Source of the DNA: Parvularcula marina
Lineage (GTDB): Bacteria > Pseudomonadota > Alphaproteobacteria > Caulobacterales > Parvularculaceae
Reading direction: 5' to 3'
Length of the DNA: 64,000 bases
NCBI RefSeq assembly: GCF_003399445.1
Contig: NZ_QUQO01000001.1
Location: forward strand, 682,001-746,000
Shown: piece after piece, positions 33,915 through 42,833 of the stretch
Position numbering within the stretch: position 1 is the first letter of the stretch
How the letters are laid out: every line of letters begins with the position of its first letter
Program-made: the position numbers and the translations under genes
The notes under the pieces: model-generated
The model's database searches: none
What the model was told of the DNA's origin: nothing
Seen by the model: the letters and a program-made list of their open reading frames with translations, nothing else

Positions 33915-35152
33915 CTGGGTCGGTCCTTTCGCCGTGCGGCATACCATTCGAGCCGTTCGCGGATGGTTTTCTCAGCACCCCGCCCGCGCGGCTGATAGAA
34001 TTCCTGCCGTTCCATCTCGGGCGGGAAATAGTCAAGCCCGGCAAATCCGTCGGGCGTGTCATGGTCATAGAGATAACCGTCCGAATACCCCTCGGCCTTC
34101 ATCAGCTTGGTCGGCGCATTCATGGCGTGTTTCGGGGGCATAAGGGAGCCGGTCTGGCGCGCGGCGGCCTTGGCCTGTTTCAGTGCCGAATAGGCGGCAT
34201 TCGATTTGGGCGCGGAGCCCAGATAGGCGACAAGCTGGCCGATGGCGTGATGGCCCTCTGGATCGCCGAGGAAGAGATAGGCCTCGCGCGCGGCATGGGC
34301 GAGACGCAGCGCCTGCGGATCGGCATTGCCGACATCCTCGCTGGCGATGACCGTCAGGCGACGGAGGATAAAGAGCGGATCTTCTCCGGCATTGAGCATC
34401 CGCGCGGTCCAGTAAAGCGCGGCATCCGTATCCGAACCACGGATTGATTTCTGGAGCGCACTGGCAAGATTGTAATGCCCTTCCTGCGCCTTGTCATAGA
34501 CGGGCATCCGGCGCTGAACGGCCTCGGACAGCCCCGCCTCATCGAGCGGCTCGTCCCCGGCCCTTGCAGCAAGGTCTTCGATCAGCCCGAGGAGGAACCG
34601 TCCGTCCCCGTCCGAAAGATCGGCAAGGGCGGCGCGCGCGCCGGCGGTCAGCGGCAGGGTCAGGCCAAGCTCCTCTTCAGCGCGGTCAACGAGATGGCTG
34701 AGCGCGTCTTCATCAAGGCGCCGGAGCGTGAAGACCTGCGCCCGAGACAGGAGCGCGGCGTTGAGCTCGAAAGACGGGTTCTCTGTCGTCGCGCCGATCA
34801 GGGTGATCGTGCCGTCCTCCATGACGGGCAGAAAGCTGTCCTGCTGAGTGCGGTTAAAACGGTGGATCTCATCGACAAAAAGCAGCGTGCCGCGCCCTGC
34901 CTGCCGCCGGGCCCGCGCCGCCTCGAACACTTTGCGCAACTCTCCGACCCCGGAGAAAATCGCCGAGATCTGTACAAAGTCGAGATCGACATGATCTGCG
35001 AGCAACCGGGCCAGCGTCGTCTTGCCGGTGCCCGGCGGCCCCCAGAAAATGATCGAGGGCAGCCGGCCTTTCTCGATCAGGGTACGCAAGGGCGCGCCCT
35101 GCCCGATCAGATGGTCCTGCCCGACGACCTCTTCGAGGGTTTTGGGCCGCAA
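33911..35152 (-). CDS. rarA: Replication-associated recombination protein A
   Basis: RarA (MgsA) is a AAA+ ATPase acting at stalled replication forks. From the first standard start codon (TTG 35152) it has 413 residues: RPKTLEEVVGQDHLIG, Walker A WGPPGTGKTTLA, Walker B LLFVDEIHRF, and a clamp-loader-like C-terminal part with GSAPKSNAAYSALKQAK. The conserved N-terminus seems longer: codons upstream in the same frame read GDDLFGAAGLEDGAPRPLAD, as in RarA proteins, but no ATG, GTG or TTG precedes them. An ATA at 35221 overlaps the htrA stop. See findings. Confidence 0.93.
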   Translation of the reverse strand: MRPKTLEEVVGQDHLIGQGAPLRTLIEKGRLPSIIFWGPPGTGKTTLARLLADHVDLDFVQISAIFSGVGELRKVFEAARARRQAGRGTLLFVDEIHRFNRTQQDSFLPVMEDGTITLIGATTENPSFELNAALLSRAQVFTLRRLDEDALSHLVDRAEEELGLTLPLTAGARAALADLSDGDGRFLLGLIEDLAARAGDEPLDEAGLSEAVQRRMPVYDKAQEGHYNLASALQKSIRGSDTDAALYWTARMLNAGEDPLFILRRLTVIASEDVGNADPQALRLAHAAREAYLFLGDPEGHHAIGQLVAYLGSAPKSNAAYSALKQAKAAARQTGSLMPPKHAMNAPTKLMKAEGYSDGYLYDHDTPDGFAGLDYFPPEMERQEFYQPRGRGAEKTIRERLEWYAARRKDRPR

Positions 35153-35217
35153 GCGGTCAGCCAGCGGCCGCGGTGCCCCGTCCTCAAGGCCCGCTGCCCC
35201 GAAAAGATCATCGCCCG

Positions 35218-36624
35218 CTATCGGCCGATCCTCATGGTGGAGACGCGGCCATTCCGGTCCGCGACCTGCAGGATGAAATAGCGCTGCTCGGCATTAAGTG
35301 CCTTGGTGACATCCTCGACCGTCTCAGTCTTCTCTCCGTTAACGGAGAGAATGGAGAGCCCCCGACCGAGCCGGTAACGCGAGGCATAACTACCCCGCTC
35401 GGCCTCAAGGATCACAACACCCGACGCCATCGGATTGAAGCCGATCTCTTCAGCAAGCGCCGGCGAGAGATTGGCGATCACCGCGCCTGACAGCGGATTG
35501 CTGCCTTCGATCCGCGTGTCATTGCGGGCTGGACGCTCTGGCGGAAAAGCCAGCTTCACCTTCGCCGTCTTCTCCTTGCCGTCGCGCAGATACCGGACCT
35601 CGAGAACATCGCCTTCGGAGCGGGTCGCCGGGCGGTAGCGCAGCGCCTCGGCATCATAAATCTCCGCCCCTGCAATATCGAGGATGACATCGCCTTCCTT
35701 CAGACCAGCCTTATCTGCTGGTCCCTTCGGAAAGACCTCACCGACAATTGCTCCCATGGGGCGGTCGAGCCCGACGACCCTTGCAATGTCAGAAGTGACA
35801 GGCGTGCCCTGCACCCCCAGCCAGGGGCGGCGCACCATCATCTGTCCGCCTGCGGCAGAATTGACGACCTGCCGGACAAGATTGCCGGGGATCGCAAAGC
35901 CGATCCCGTTCGAGCCGCCAGAGCGGGAATAGATTGCGGTGTTCACCCCGAGCAAATTGCCATCGACATCGATCAGTGCCCCACCTGAATTCCCCGGATT
36001 GATCGCGGCATCGGTCTGGATGAAGAACTGATAGTCCGACACCGAAGCAGACGTCCGCGACAGGGCGGAGACAATGCCGCTGGTCACCGTCTGGCCGACC
36101 CCGAAGGGGTTGCCGATGGCAAGAACGATATCGCCGACGGCCGCTGTGTCACTGTCCGCGAACGGCAGGAAGGGAAGCGGACCATCGGCCGCGACCTTGA
36201 GGATCGCAAGGTCCGTCTGCGGATCGGTCAACAGGACTTCCGCTTCGAACTCCCGCCGGTCGGCGAGGACGACCTTGATCTCACCGGCATTCTCAACGAC
36301 GTGGTTATTGGTGACGATGATCCCGCCCTCATCAACGATGACGCCAGAGCCGAGTGAGGATTGCAGGCGCTGACGCGACCGACCTGGCACCCCGCCAAAT
36401 TCGCGGAAGAACGGATCATCGAACACCGAGCGCATCCGCTGGGTGACGACCTTCTTGGTGTAGATATTCACGACCGCCGGGGCCGCCCGCTCGACCACCG
36501 GCGCATAGGTCGCGCGCAGTTCAAGATCGGTCGCAGGCTGGGTGGTCTGCGGCTGGGCCGCTACCCCGACGGGCAGCAAGCAGAGACAGAAGACGGGAAG
36601 AAGTCGCAGCAGCATTGGTGCCAA
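35218..36624 (-). CDS. Do-like periplasmic serine protease (DegP/HtrA family)
   Basis: A 468-residue protein with a signal peptide (to about residue 23). The trypsin-like domain has the triad H108 (IVTNNHVV), D138 (QTDLAIL) and S213 (NPGNSGGAL). Two PDZ domains follow: the first around RPWLGVQGTPVTSDIARVVG to residue 370, the second about 390-465 with SILSVNGEKTETVEDV. HtrA proteases degrade or refold misfolded envelope proteins. The family has several paralogues (DegP, DegQ, MucD) that I cannot separate here. rarA follows directly. Confidence 0.93.
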   Translation of the reverse strand: MAPMLLRLLPVFCLCLLPVGVAAQPQTTQPATDLELRATYAPVVERAAPAVVNIYTKKVVTQRMRSVFDDPFFREFGGVPGRSRQRLQSSLGSGVIVDEGGIIVTNNHVVENAGEIKVVLADRREFEAEVLLTDPQTDLAILKVAADGPLPFLPFADSDTAAVGDIVLAIGNPFGVGQTVTSGIVSALSRTSASVSDYQFFIQTDAAINPGNSGGALIDVDGNLLGVNTAIYSRSGGSNGIGFAIPGNLVRQVVNSAAGGQMMVRRPWLGVQGTPVTSDIARVVGLDRPMGAIVGEVFPKGPADKAGLKEGDVILDIAGAEIYDAEALRYRPATRSEGDVLEVRYLRDGKEKTAKVKLAFPPERPARNDTRIEGSNPLSGAVIANLSPALAEEIGFNPMASGVVILEAERGSYASRYRLGRGLSILSVNGEKTETVEDVTKALNAEQRYFILQVADRNGRVSTMRIGR

Positions 36625-36644
36625 TCCCTCTCAGAACGAAATGA

Positions 36645-36668
36645 CCCCGCACCATTACCGGAGCGGGG
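36645..36668 (-). terminator. Candidate hairpin terminator after the M56-ankyrin gene
   Basis: CCCCGC (36645-36650) and GCGGGG (36663-36668) form a 6-base stem with a 12-base loop in the 81-base gap between the M56-ankyrin gene and htrA. On the minus strand it is followed by TCATTT, a weak T-run. It may separate the two transcripts. Confidence 0.4.
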
Positions 36669-36705
36669 CCATACTTCACAAGTTTCAGTCTTGTCGGGAA
36701 ACGCC

Positions 36706-38469
36706 TCACGCAGGCGGGCGGTGCTCGGCGCCATGCGCCCGGAGATATTCCGCGACATCCTCATGCCCATAGCGTTCCGCTTCACTGATCGGCGAGCGGA
36801 ACCCCTGACGCGACGGATCGGTCAGGACCGGCACTGGCACGGTCAGCGAGACATCCGCGCCATATTCGATGAGCAGCTTGGTGATATCGAGATCCCCGCG
36901 CTGCGCCGCGGCGATCAGAGGCGTTTCGTCCGCGATGACAAAGGCGTCGACATTCGCGCCTTTCTCCAAAAGCGCGTGCACCATGTTGATCTTGCCGGCC
37001 TGCACCGCCGCAATCAGCGCATTGCCGTCACCGATCTGCGCCGCTTCGATATTGGCGTCATATTCAAGGAGGATGTCGACCATTTTGAGGTCGCCCCGAT
37101 GGGCTGCGACAATCAACGCATTGCCGTCGCCCCGGACGCCCATGTCAGGATTTGCCCCGGCGTCGAGCAAGGCAATTGCCATCGCATACCGGCCATTTTT
37201 TGCTGCAGAGATCAGCGGGCTGCCATCGCCGCGTGCGGCCCGGTTAGGATCAGCGCCAGCAGCCAGAAGGCGCGTCAGGATGCCATGATCCCCGCTCCTC
37301 ACTGCCCCGATCAGCGGCGTGCCATCGCCATAAGAGGCAGCATTCGGATCGGCGCCCATGGCGAGCAGACGTTCAACCTCTTCAGTCCGTCCACGGCGGG
37401 CCGCAAAATAGAGCTCGGCCGGATCGATTGCAGATGCCGAGAATGTCATCTCTTCTGTGGGCTTTTCGTCTTCTGCCAAGTCGGCTGCGGGCCCCAGCTT
37501 CGGACCGGCTGCCGCACAGGCAAAGAAGACCGCCGGGACAAGAGCCGTACTCAGAAGAAGACGCGGACGTCCCGAGACATTCTCGCGGGTCAATAGTCGC
37601 AAGCGGTCGGCCAGCATCTCCTTGCGCCGGATAGCTGGCAGCGCGAGCGCCGGGCTGCGCCCAAGAATTTGTCTACTAGCGACTTTGAGCAGTGCGTCGG
37701 CCATGGCCTCCCCGCCCCCTGCCCGCTCTGCCGCATAGGCATCGCACAGCTTCTCGCGCTCTCGCGCGATCAGCGGCCGCAGCGCATGGATCGGCAGGTT
37801 CCACCAGAATAGTGCGGAAATGGTCCGTATGGTAACTTCAAGCAGATTGTCCTGACGGGCCAGATGCGCGATTTCATGTTCGAGCACGGGCCGCAGGCTT
37901 TCATCAGCCATCATGTCTTCGGGCAGGATGATGACGGGCCGGAAGAACCCGGCGAGCATTGGCCCTTCGACCTCGCCCGAGACCATGACACGCGCCGGGC
38001 GCGACAGGCTGGCCCCAATGGGCTGGCGAAGCGGCTGAGCTCTCCTGATCAGCGCGCTGACGCTGGTCATTTCACTGATCAGTCTGATGAGCAGCAGCGC
38101 TGCCCCGAGCCCCCAGAGGAGCATCATTCCCGGCAGGACAAAGACAGATAGATCCAGCCCGCTTGTCGGACTGGCCATCGCCTCGGTGATCACAGGCATG
38201 ACGTTTGCCTGAGGCGCCGCAGCCGCGCTTTCTGTAACTGGCTGCGGCAGCGAGCCCTCTATCACGGGCAGCACATTCGCTTCACCAGGCAAGAAGAAGG
38301 GCAGCACAAAGAGGATTGGTACGATCAGGATGGCCGCCAGCGCCATGTCGTGACGCTCCCGCACCATGCGGCGCGGCAGGATCCGGTCGAGCAGGAGGAT
38401 GACACCGGCCAGAATGGCTGTCTCGGCAAGGACGGCCCCGGCAACCGGAAGAAGGGCTTCAGCGGTCAT
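36706..38469 (-). CDS. BlaR1-like M56 peptidase fused to ankyrin repeats
   Basis: A 587-residue membrane protein. Hydrophobic segments lie at about residues 8-28, 42-61, 107-130 and 303-322. Between the third and fourth is the M56 zinc site H198-EIA-H202 with EREKLCDAYA after it, as in BlaR1/MecR1. After the fourth segment BlaR1 has a penicillin-binding sensor; here six to seven ankyrin repeats fill about 349-582 (units such as GDGTPLIGAVRSGDHGIL and LLAAGADPNRAARG). By BlaR1 topology they face the periplasm. Overlap by four bases with the BlaI-like repressor gene supports a paired signalling system. The ligand is unknown. Confidence 0.88.
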   Translation of the reverse strand: MTAEALLPVAGAVLAETAILAGVILLLDRILPRRMVRERHDMALAAILIVPILFVLPFFLPGEANVLPVIEGSLPQPVTESAAAAPQANVMPVITEAMASPTSGLDLSVFVLPGMMLLWGLGAALLLIRLISEMTSVSALIRRAQPLRQPIGASLSRPARVMVSGEVEGPMLAGFFRPVIILPEDMMADESLRPVLEHEIAHLARQDNLLEVTIRTISALFWWNLPIHALRPLIAREREKLCDAYAAERAGGGEAMADALLKVASRQILGRSPALALPAIRRKEMLADRLRLLTRENVSGRPRLLLSTALVPAVFFACAAAGPKLGPAADLAEDEKPTEEMTFSASAIDPAELYFAARRGRTEEVERLLAMGADPNAASYGDGTPLIGAVRSGDHGILTRLLAAGADPNRAARGDGSPLISAAKNGRYAMAIALLDAGANPDMGVRGDGNALIVAAHRGDLKMVDILLEYDANIEAAQIGDGNALIAAVQAGKINMVHALLEKGANVDAFVIADETPLIAAAQRGDLDITKLLIEYGADVSLTVPVPVLTDPSRQGFRSPISEAERYGHEDVAEYLRAHGAEHRPPA

Positions 38470-38867
38470 GACTTATCTCCTTTTCCGGAAGATTTGCGGG
38501 ATAGGAATTCCTCGCGAAGCGCCTCGATATCCTCAAGGGTCAGCTCTTCGTCTTCGATCAGATGCTGGGCAAGGCGCCGGGGCGAGCCGTCGAATAGCGA
38601 TCCCAGCATGGAGCCAAGCGCCTTTTTCCGAGCGCCCGTTTGCGTCAGGACGGCCCGATAAATATGCGCGCGGCCTTCTTTTCGGAAATCGACATAGCCT
38701 TTATCCGTCATGATACGGATGGTTGTCAGGACAGTCGTATAGGCAAGATCATATTCAGCGCTGAGCGCGTCGGTAACGTCGCGTACCGTCGCCTCCCCCT
38801 TCTCCCACAGGATCGCCATGATCCGGCTTTCCGCTTCGGTCAGCGATGGAGATGTGGGGCGCGCCAT
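38466..38867 (-). CDS. BlaI/MecI/CopY-type repressor
   Basis: A 133-residue winged-helix regulator opening MARPTSPSLTEAESRIMAILW, with the family core ATVRDVTDALSAEYDLAYTTVLTTIRIMTDKGYV and a helical C-terminal dimer part. Partner repressors of BlaR1 are cut when the membrane peptidase senses its signal. The ATG at 38867 is chosen because AAGGAATT lies just upstream and the longer reading to 38921 would cross the inverted repeat. The gene overlaps the M56-ankyrin gene by four bases. Confidence 0.9.
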   Translation of the reverse strand: MARPTSPSLTEAESRIMAILWEKGEATVRDVTDALSAEYDLAYTTVLTTIRIMTDKGYVDFRKEGRAHIYRAVLTQTGARKKALGSMLGSLFDGSPRRLAQHLIEDEELTLEDIEALREEFLSRKSSGKGDKS

Positions 38868-38872
38868 TGACG

Positions 38873-38931
38873 AATTCCTTAGTTGACACCCCTGCCTGAC
38901 CCGGTCTCGGGGCATTGTCAACTAAGGAATT
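38873..38931. promoter_or_regulatory. Perfect 16-base inverted repeat, probable operator of the BlaI-like repressor
   Basis: AATTCCTTAGTTGACA (38873-38888) recurs exactly inverted at 38916-38931, with 27 bases between. In gene direction the upstream arm ends in TTGACA, a perfect -35 hexamer, and the downstream arm lies just before the repressor ATG and includes its ribosome site. A repressor bound to both arms would cover the promoter. BlaI binding is inferred from position; the motif is not the TACA-TGTA box of S. aureus BlaI. Confidence 0.75.
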
Positions 38932-38943
38932 AAAAGATGGGCG

Positions 38944-39531
38944 TTACTGCTCGCTCGCGCAGAAGCCTGCCTGCGGCACAACAAGAGAGACGTAGAGAAT
39001 ATCGCGCGGCTGGCGACGGCCCGCTTCCATCTCTGGCTCGACCCATTCGTAGAGCATGAGGCTGTCCGTCCCGCCCGACGCATTGGCAAGGCAGAAGGCA
39101 ACCGAAAGACGCTCGCGATAGCTGTCAGGATCGCCCGAGACGACCTGATAGCCATTGGCTCTCTCAGTGAGCCCTCCCCGAAGATCCGGGATCAGCCGGT
39201 CAGCATGGTCGGCGCGGAAGCTGGTTGAAACTGTGCAGCCATTCTCCGTGTCAGAGACAACGACATCGCTGGTCACGGCGCCGATCGTCCAGGTCGCGTT
39301 GCGAACATTGCTGTTGTTCCGGCGGCGTTGAAGTGTCAGCGACTGGCGATTGGCCTGCTCAAACTGGCTGGCCGTCTGCCCTGCGCGCTGCGCCGGCAGG
39401 CAGACCTCATTGATCCCGTATTGCAGATCCGCCAGCCGTTCGACTGGATCATCGAGCTCCCAGCCCTTGGCGAATCCGGTCGCCGGAAACATCATCGTGG
39501 CTGCCGCGGCAAGTCCCCAAATTTTTTGCAT
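38944..39531 (-). CDS. Hypothetical secreted protein
   Basis: A 195-residue protein with a signal peptide (MQKIWGLAAAATMMFPATGFA). The mature part has four Cys (EVCLPAQ, GCTVS, FCLANA, GFCASEQ) that may form two disulfides. I do not recognise a family. ATG 39531 follows GGAGAAAAG; the frame remains open to 39603 but with no signal peptide start there. It lies upstream of the BlaI-like operator on the same strand, so it may be a separate transcript or read into that operon. Confidence 0.75.
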   Translation of the reverse strand: MQKIWGLAAAATMMFPATGFAKGWELDDPVERLADLQYGINEVCLPAQRAGQTASQFEQANRQSLTLQRRRNNSNVRNATWTIGAVTSDVVVSDTENGCTVSTSFRADHADRLIPDLRGGLTERANGYQVVSGDPDSYRERLSVAFCLANASGGTDSLMLYEWVEPEMEAGRRQPRDILYVSLVVPQAGFCASEQ

Positions 39532-39671
39532 CGTCTTTTCTCCAATTCGAGCCGCGGTCTGTGCATCCGCTTGACAACACATGTAGTCATTATCGTTATT
39601 CAATCAATCCTTATTGGATGACAATGTTGTGATTATTCACAGGGCGCGCTCCTCTCCCAACTGCACACAAG

Positions 39672-39697
39672 AAAAAACCCGGCACGAAGGCCGGGTT
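39672..39697 (-). terminator. Intrinsic terminator after rplQ
   Basis: On the minus strand AACCCGGC-CTTCGT-GCCGGGTT, a perfect 8-base stem, runs into TTTTTT. It lies 27 bases after the rplQ stop and ends the ribosomal supercluster. Confidence 0.9.
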
Positions 39698-39723
39698 CTT
39701 CCAGAAACTTATGCGAGACGAGC

Positions 39724-40158
39724 TTACGACTCGATGAGGTCACCACCATCAGAAGACGAGGCTTCCATGGTCGGGCCGGAGTCTTTACCCTTGGCCGTTT
39801 CGTCGCGATCAACGAATTCGATGACGGCGCGCGGCGCGTTATCACCAAAGCGGAAGCCCGCTTTCATGACGCGGGTATAGCCGCCGTGACGCTCGGCGTA
39901 GCGAGGGCCAAGGACTTCGAAGAGTTTGCCAACCATCTCGACGTCACGGATCTGGCTGATCGCCTGACGACGAGCGGCAAGATCACCCTTTTTCGCGAGC
40001 GTGATGAGCTTGTCCGCAATGGGTTTGAGCTCCTTGGCTTTCGGCAGGGTCGTCGTGATCTGCTCATGCTTGATGAGCGAGGCCGCCATATTGGCGAACA
40101 TGGCTTTCCGGTGACTTGCCGTCCGGTTCAGTTTGCGATGTGCAACGCCGTGGCGCAT
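39724..40158 (-). CDS. rplQ: 50S ribosomal protein L17
   Basis: L17 is a large-subunit protein near the exit tunnel. The 144 residues begin [20 protein letters not shown] and contain [27 protein letters not shown] polar tail of about 25 residues beyond the E. coli length follows, rich in Ser and Asp. It is the last gene of the cluster and is followed by a strong terminator. Confidence 0.98.
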   Translation of the reverse strand: MRHGVAHRKLNRTASHRKAMFANMAASLIKHEQITTTLPKAKELKPIADKLITLAKKGDLAARRQAISQIRDVEMVGKLFEVLGPRYAERHGGYTRVMKAGFRFGDNAPRAVIEFVDRDETAKGKDSGPTMEASSSDGGDLIES

Positions 40159-40251
40159 GGGTCTTCTCCACTACTCCGCCTGCCTTATAGCATTCTTTAG
40201 ACGGATGGTTTGGGTCTCATAATGGTGATGCCGGGCAGAGCCCGGCACCGG

Positions 40252-41268
40252 TTAATTCTGGTCTTCGAACTTGCGGGCAAGCTCTTCGATATTGTCTGGC
40301 GGCCAGTCCGGCACATCCATACCAAGATGGAGGCCAAGCGACGCCAGGACTTCTTTGATCTCGTTCAGCGACTTGCGGCCGAAGTTCGGCGTACGAAGCA
40401 TTTCGGCTTCGGTCTTCTGAATGAGGTCGCCGATATAGACGATGTTGTCGTTCTTCAGGCAGTTGGCCGAACGCACGCTGAGTTCCAGCTCGTCGACTTT
40501 CCGCAGAAGCGCTGCGTTGAAGAGAAGCTCTTCTTCCGCGCCGCCAGCTTCGTCTTTCTTGGGCTCGTCGAAATTGACGAAAACCTGAAGCTGGTCCTGA
40601 AGAATACGGGCCGCATAAGCGGCTGCATCTTCCGGGTTCACTGCGCCATTGGTTTCGATCTCGAGGATCAGGCGGTCATAATCGAGCACCTGGCCTTCGC
40701 GAGTGTTCTCAACCTTGTAGGACACACGGCGAACCGGCGAGTAGAGGCTGTCGACGGGAATCAGGCCGATCGGCGCATCTTCCGGACGGTTGCGGTCGGC
40801 CGGGACATAGCCCTTGCCGGTCTGCACGGTGATTTCCATGCGCAGATCCGCGCCTTCGTCGAGCGTACAGATGACGTGATCCTTGTCGAGGATCTCGATG
40901 TCAGCCGTTTCCTGAATATCAGCAGCGGTGACGACGCCCGGGCCCTTCTTGTGAAGGACAAGGCGTTTCGGGCCATCGACATGCATGCGGATGGCGAGCT
41001 GCTTGATGTTCAGGACGATGATCGTCACATCTTCGCGGACGCCCGGAATGGACGAGAATTCGTGCACCACGCCATCAATCTGGATCGCGGTCACGGCTGC
41101 GCCCTGAAGGGACGACATCAGGATACGGCGCAGGGAGTTGCCAAGCGTCAGGCCAAAGCCCCGCTCCAGCGGTTGCGCAATGATCGTAGCCTTCCGCTCC
41201 GGGTCGTAGCTGGGCTCGACCTCGAGTTTCTGCGGCTTGATCAGTTCCTGCCAATTCTTTTCGAGCAT
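40252..41268 (-). CDS. rpoA: RNA polymerase subunit alpha
   Basis: The alpha subunit assembles the polymerase and, through its C-terminal domain, contacts activators and UP elements. The 338 residues have the N-terminal [24 protein letters not shown] and the C-terminal domain with [19 protein letters not shown]. The two domains are joined by an acidic linker. The gene stands between rpsK and rplQ as usual. Confidence 0.99.
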   Translation of the reverse strand: MLEKNWQELIKPQKLEVEPSYDPERKATIIAQPLERGFGLTLGNSLRRILMSSLQGAAVTAIQIDGVVHEFSSIPGVREDVTIIVLNIKQLAIRMHVDGPKRLVLHKKGPGVVTAADIQETADIEILDKDHVICTLDEGADLRMEITVQTGKGYVPADRNRPEDAPIGLIPVDSLYSPVRRVSYKVENTREGQVLDYDRLILEIETNGAVNPEDAAAYAARILQDQLQVFVNFDEPKKDEAGGAEEELLFNAALLRKVDELELSVRSANCLKNDNIVYIGDLIQKTEAEMLRTPNFGRKSLNEIKEVLASLGLHLGMDVPDWPPDNIEELARKFEDQN

Positions 41269-41331
41269 TTGGTCTCCTTGGTGGCCGAGCGTCCCCGACC
41301 GACAGAGTGTGAATAGCGCGTCGCTTGGGGG

Positions 41332-41727
41332 TTAGACCCGGCGGCGCTTACGCGGACGGACGCCATTGTGCGGAATTGGCGTGACGTCACGAATGTTGGT
41401 GACGGTCAGACCTGCCGCCTGCAGGGCACGAAGCGCGCTTTCACGGCCAGAGCCCGGCCCGCGGACCAGAACGTCAACCGATTTGAGGCCATGTTCCATA
41501 GCCTTTTTCGCAGCATCTTCAGCGGCCATCTGCGCAGCGAACGGAGTCGATTTGCGCGAGCCTTTGAAGCCCATATGGCCGGCTGACGACCAGGAAATTG
41601 CATTGCCCTGCTCGTCCGCGATGGTGACCATCGTGTTGTTGAACGACGCGTTCACGTGAACGACGCCATTGGTAATATTCTTGCGTTCGCGGCGCCGAAC
41701 GCCGCCCCGTTGCGGTTGACGAGCCAT
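41332..41727 (-). CDS. rpsK: 30S ribosomal protein S11
   Basis: S11 lies in the platform of the small subunit near the mRNA exit. The 131 residues have [20 protein letters not shown]-like [18 protein letters not shown], and the C-terminal [18 protein letters not shown]. Its start shares one base with the rpsM stop. Confidence 0.99.
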   Translation of the reverse strand: MARQPQRGGVRRRERKNITNGVVHVNASFNNTMVTIADEQGNAISWSSAGHMGFKGSRKSTPFAAQMAAEDAAKKAMEHGLKSVDVLVRGPGSGRESALRALQAAGLTVTNIRDVTPIPHNGVRPRKRRRV

Positions 41728-42095
41728 TATTTCTTCTTCCCGGCGATCGGTTTGGCGGGCCCTTTACGGGTCCGGGCATTGGTGTGAGTGCGCTGGCCAC
41801 GAACCGGCAGGCCACGACGGTGACGCAGGCCGCGATAGCAACCAAGGTCCATCAGGCGCTTCACGTTCATCGACGTTTCGCGGCGCAGATCGCCCTCGAC
41901 GGTGTAATCTTCGTCGATCGTCTCACGAATCCGGAGGATTTCCGCATCCGACAGGTCCTGCACTCGACGCTCTTCCTCGATCCCGACCTTCTCGACAATC
42001 TGTTGAGCGGTCGACGGGCCGATGCCGTGAATATAGGTCAGCGCAATATGAACACGCTTGTTATTGGGGATATTGACCCCTGCGATCCGAGCCAC
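41727..42095 (-). CDS. rpsM: 30S ribosomal protein S13
   Basis: S13 sits in the head of the small subunit and bridges to L5. The 122 residues begin [21 protein letters not shown] and end with [20 protein letters not shown]. The gene follows adk after a 150-base gap with no gene in it, and overlaps rpsK by one base. No rpmJ (L36) lies in the gap as it does in E. coli. Confidence 0.99.
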   Translation of the reverse strand: MARIAGVNIPNNKRVHIALTYIHGIGPSTAQQIVEKVGIEEERRVQDLSDAEILRIRETIDEDYTVEGDLRRETSMNVKRLMDLGCYRGLRHRRGLPVRGQRTHTNARTRKGPAKPIAGKKK

Positions 42096-42245
42096 GTTGT
42101 GGTCCTCTCAAAAACCTTCTGACCTCCCCCACCATGGAAGAGGCCGGTTGAACGATTGCAGTGGCGCCCAGATGGGCAAAGCCGACCGCGCGAAACGGGT
42201 GAAATTCGAGCGAAGCCCGCGCTTATAGCTGCGCTTTGGCTCGCG

Positions 42246-42833
42246 TCAAGACAGGCTATCCAGCTCCTTGTCGATTTGTGCTGATACCTCTTGAATTGTG
42301 GCCATTCCGTCGACTGCCTTGAGCAGTCCCTTGCCCTCGTAATAGGGAATCAGCGGCGCGGTCTGCTCGCGATAGACCTCAAGGCGCTTGCGGAACGTCT
42401 CTTCATTGTCGTCCGCCCGAACCTCACCGCCAGCGGCCTTGGTCTCGGCAATCCGGGAATTCAGCCGGTCAACGAGGGCTTCCTCATCGACCTGCAGTTC
42501 AAGTACGATCTCGAGCTTGCGCCCGGCCCGCTCCAGAAGCTCATCGAGCATTTCAGCCTGGGGCAACGTCCGCGGAAAACCATCGAGCAGGAACCCCGGC
42601 TCGCAGTCAGGCTCCTCGATACGTTCAGCAACGATGCCAGCGACAATATCATCGGAGACAAGGTCACCGCGGTCCATGACAGCCTTGGCTTTCAGGCCGA
42701 TCGGCGTTTCGGCCGCAACAGCGCCGCGAAGCATGTCACCCGTCGAGAGCTGCGGGATGCCGCGAGTTGAAGCGATGTGCTGGGCTTGTGTGCCCTTCCC
42801 CGCGCCAGGCGGTCCCAGAAAGATCAGGATCAT
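42246..42833 (-). CDS. adk: Adenylate kinase
   Basis: Adk converts ATP and AMP to two ADP. The 195 residues have [13 protein letters not shown] (P-loop), the AMP-site QLSTGDMLR, the [11 protein letters not shown] signature and [15 protein letters not shown]. The LID is the short form without zinc cysteines, so it is a short-type enzyme. Its ATG shares its first base with the secY stop, forming the usual secY-adk pair. Confidence 0.98.
   Translation of the reverse strand: MILIFLGPPGAGKGTQAQHIASTRGIPQLSTGDMLRGAVAAETPIGLKAKAVMDRGDLVSDDIVAGIVAERIEEPDCEPGFLLDGFPRTLPQAEMLDELLERAGRKLEIVLELQVDEEALVDRLNSRIAETKAAGGEVRADDNEETFRKRLEVYREQTAPLIPYYEGKGLLKAVDGMATIQEVSAQIDKELDSLS

Noticed and set aside
36361-37596. 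A 411-codon plus-strand frame antisense to htrA and the ankyrin gene
   Set aside because: Repeats in its product mirror the ankyrin repeats on the minus strand; not a gene.
38873-38931. The 16-base inverted repeat as a terminator of the upstream secreted-protein gene
   Set aside because: The 27-base loop is long, there is no T-run, and it overlaps the promoter and ribosome site of the repressor gene.
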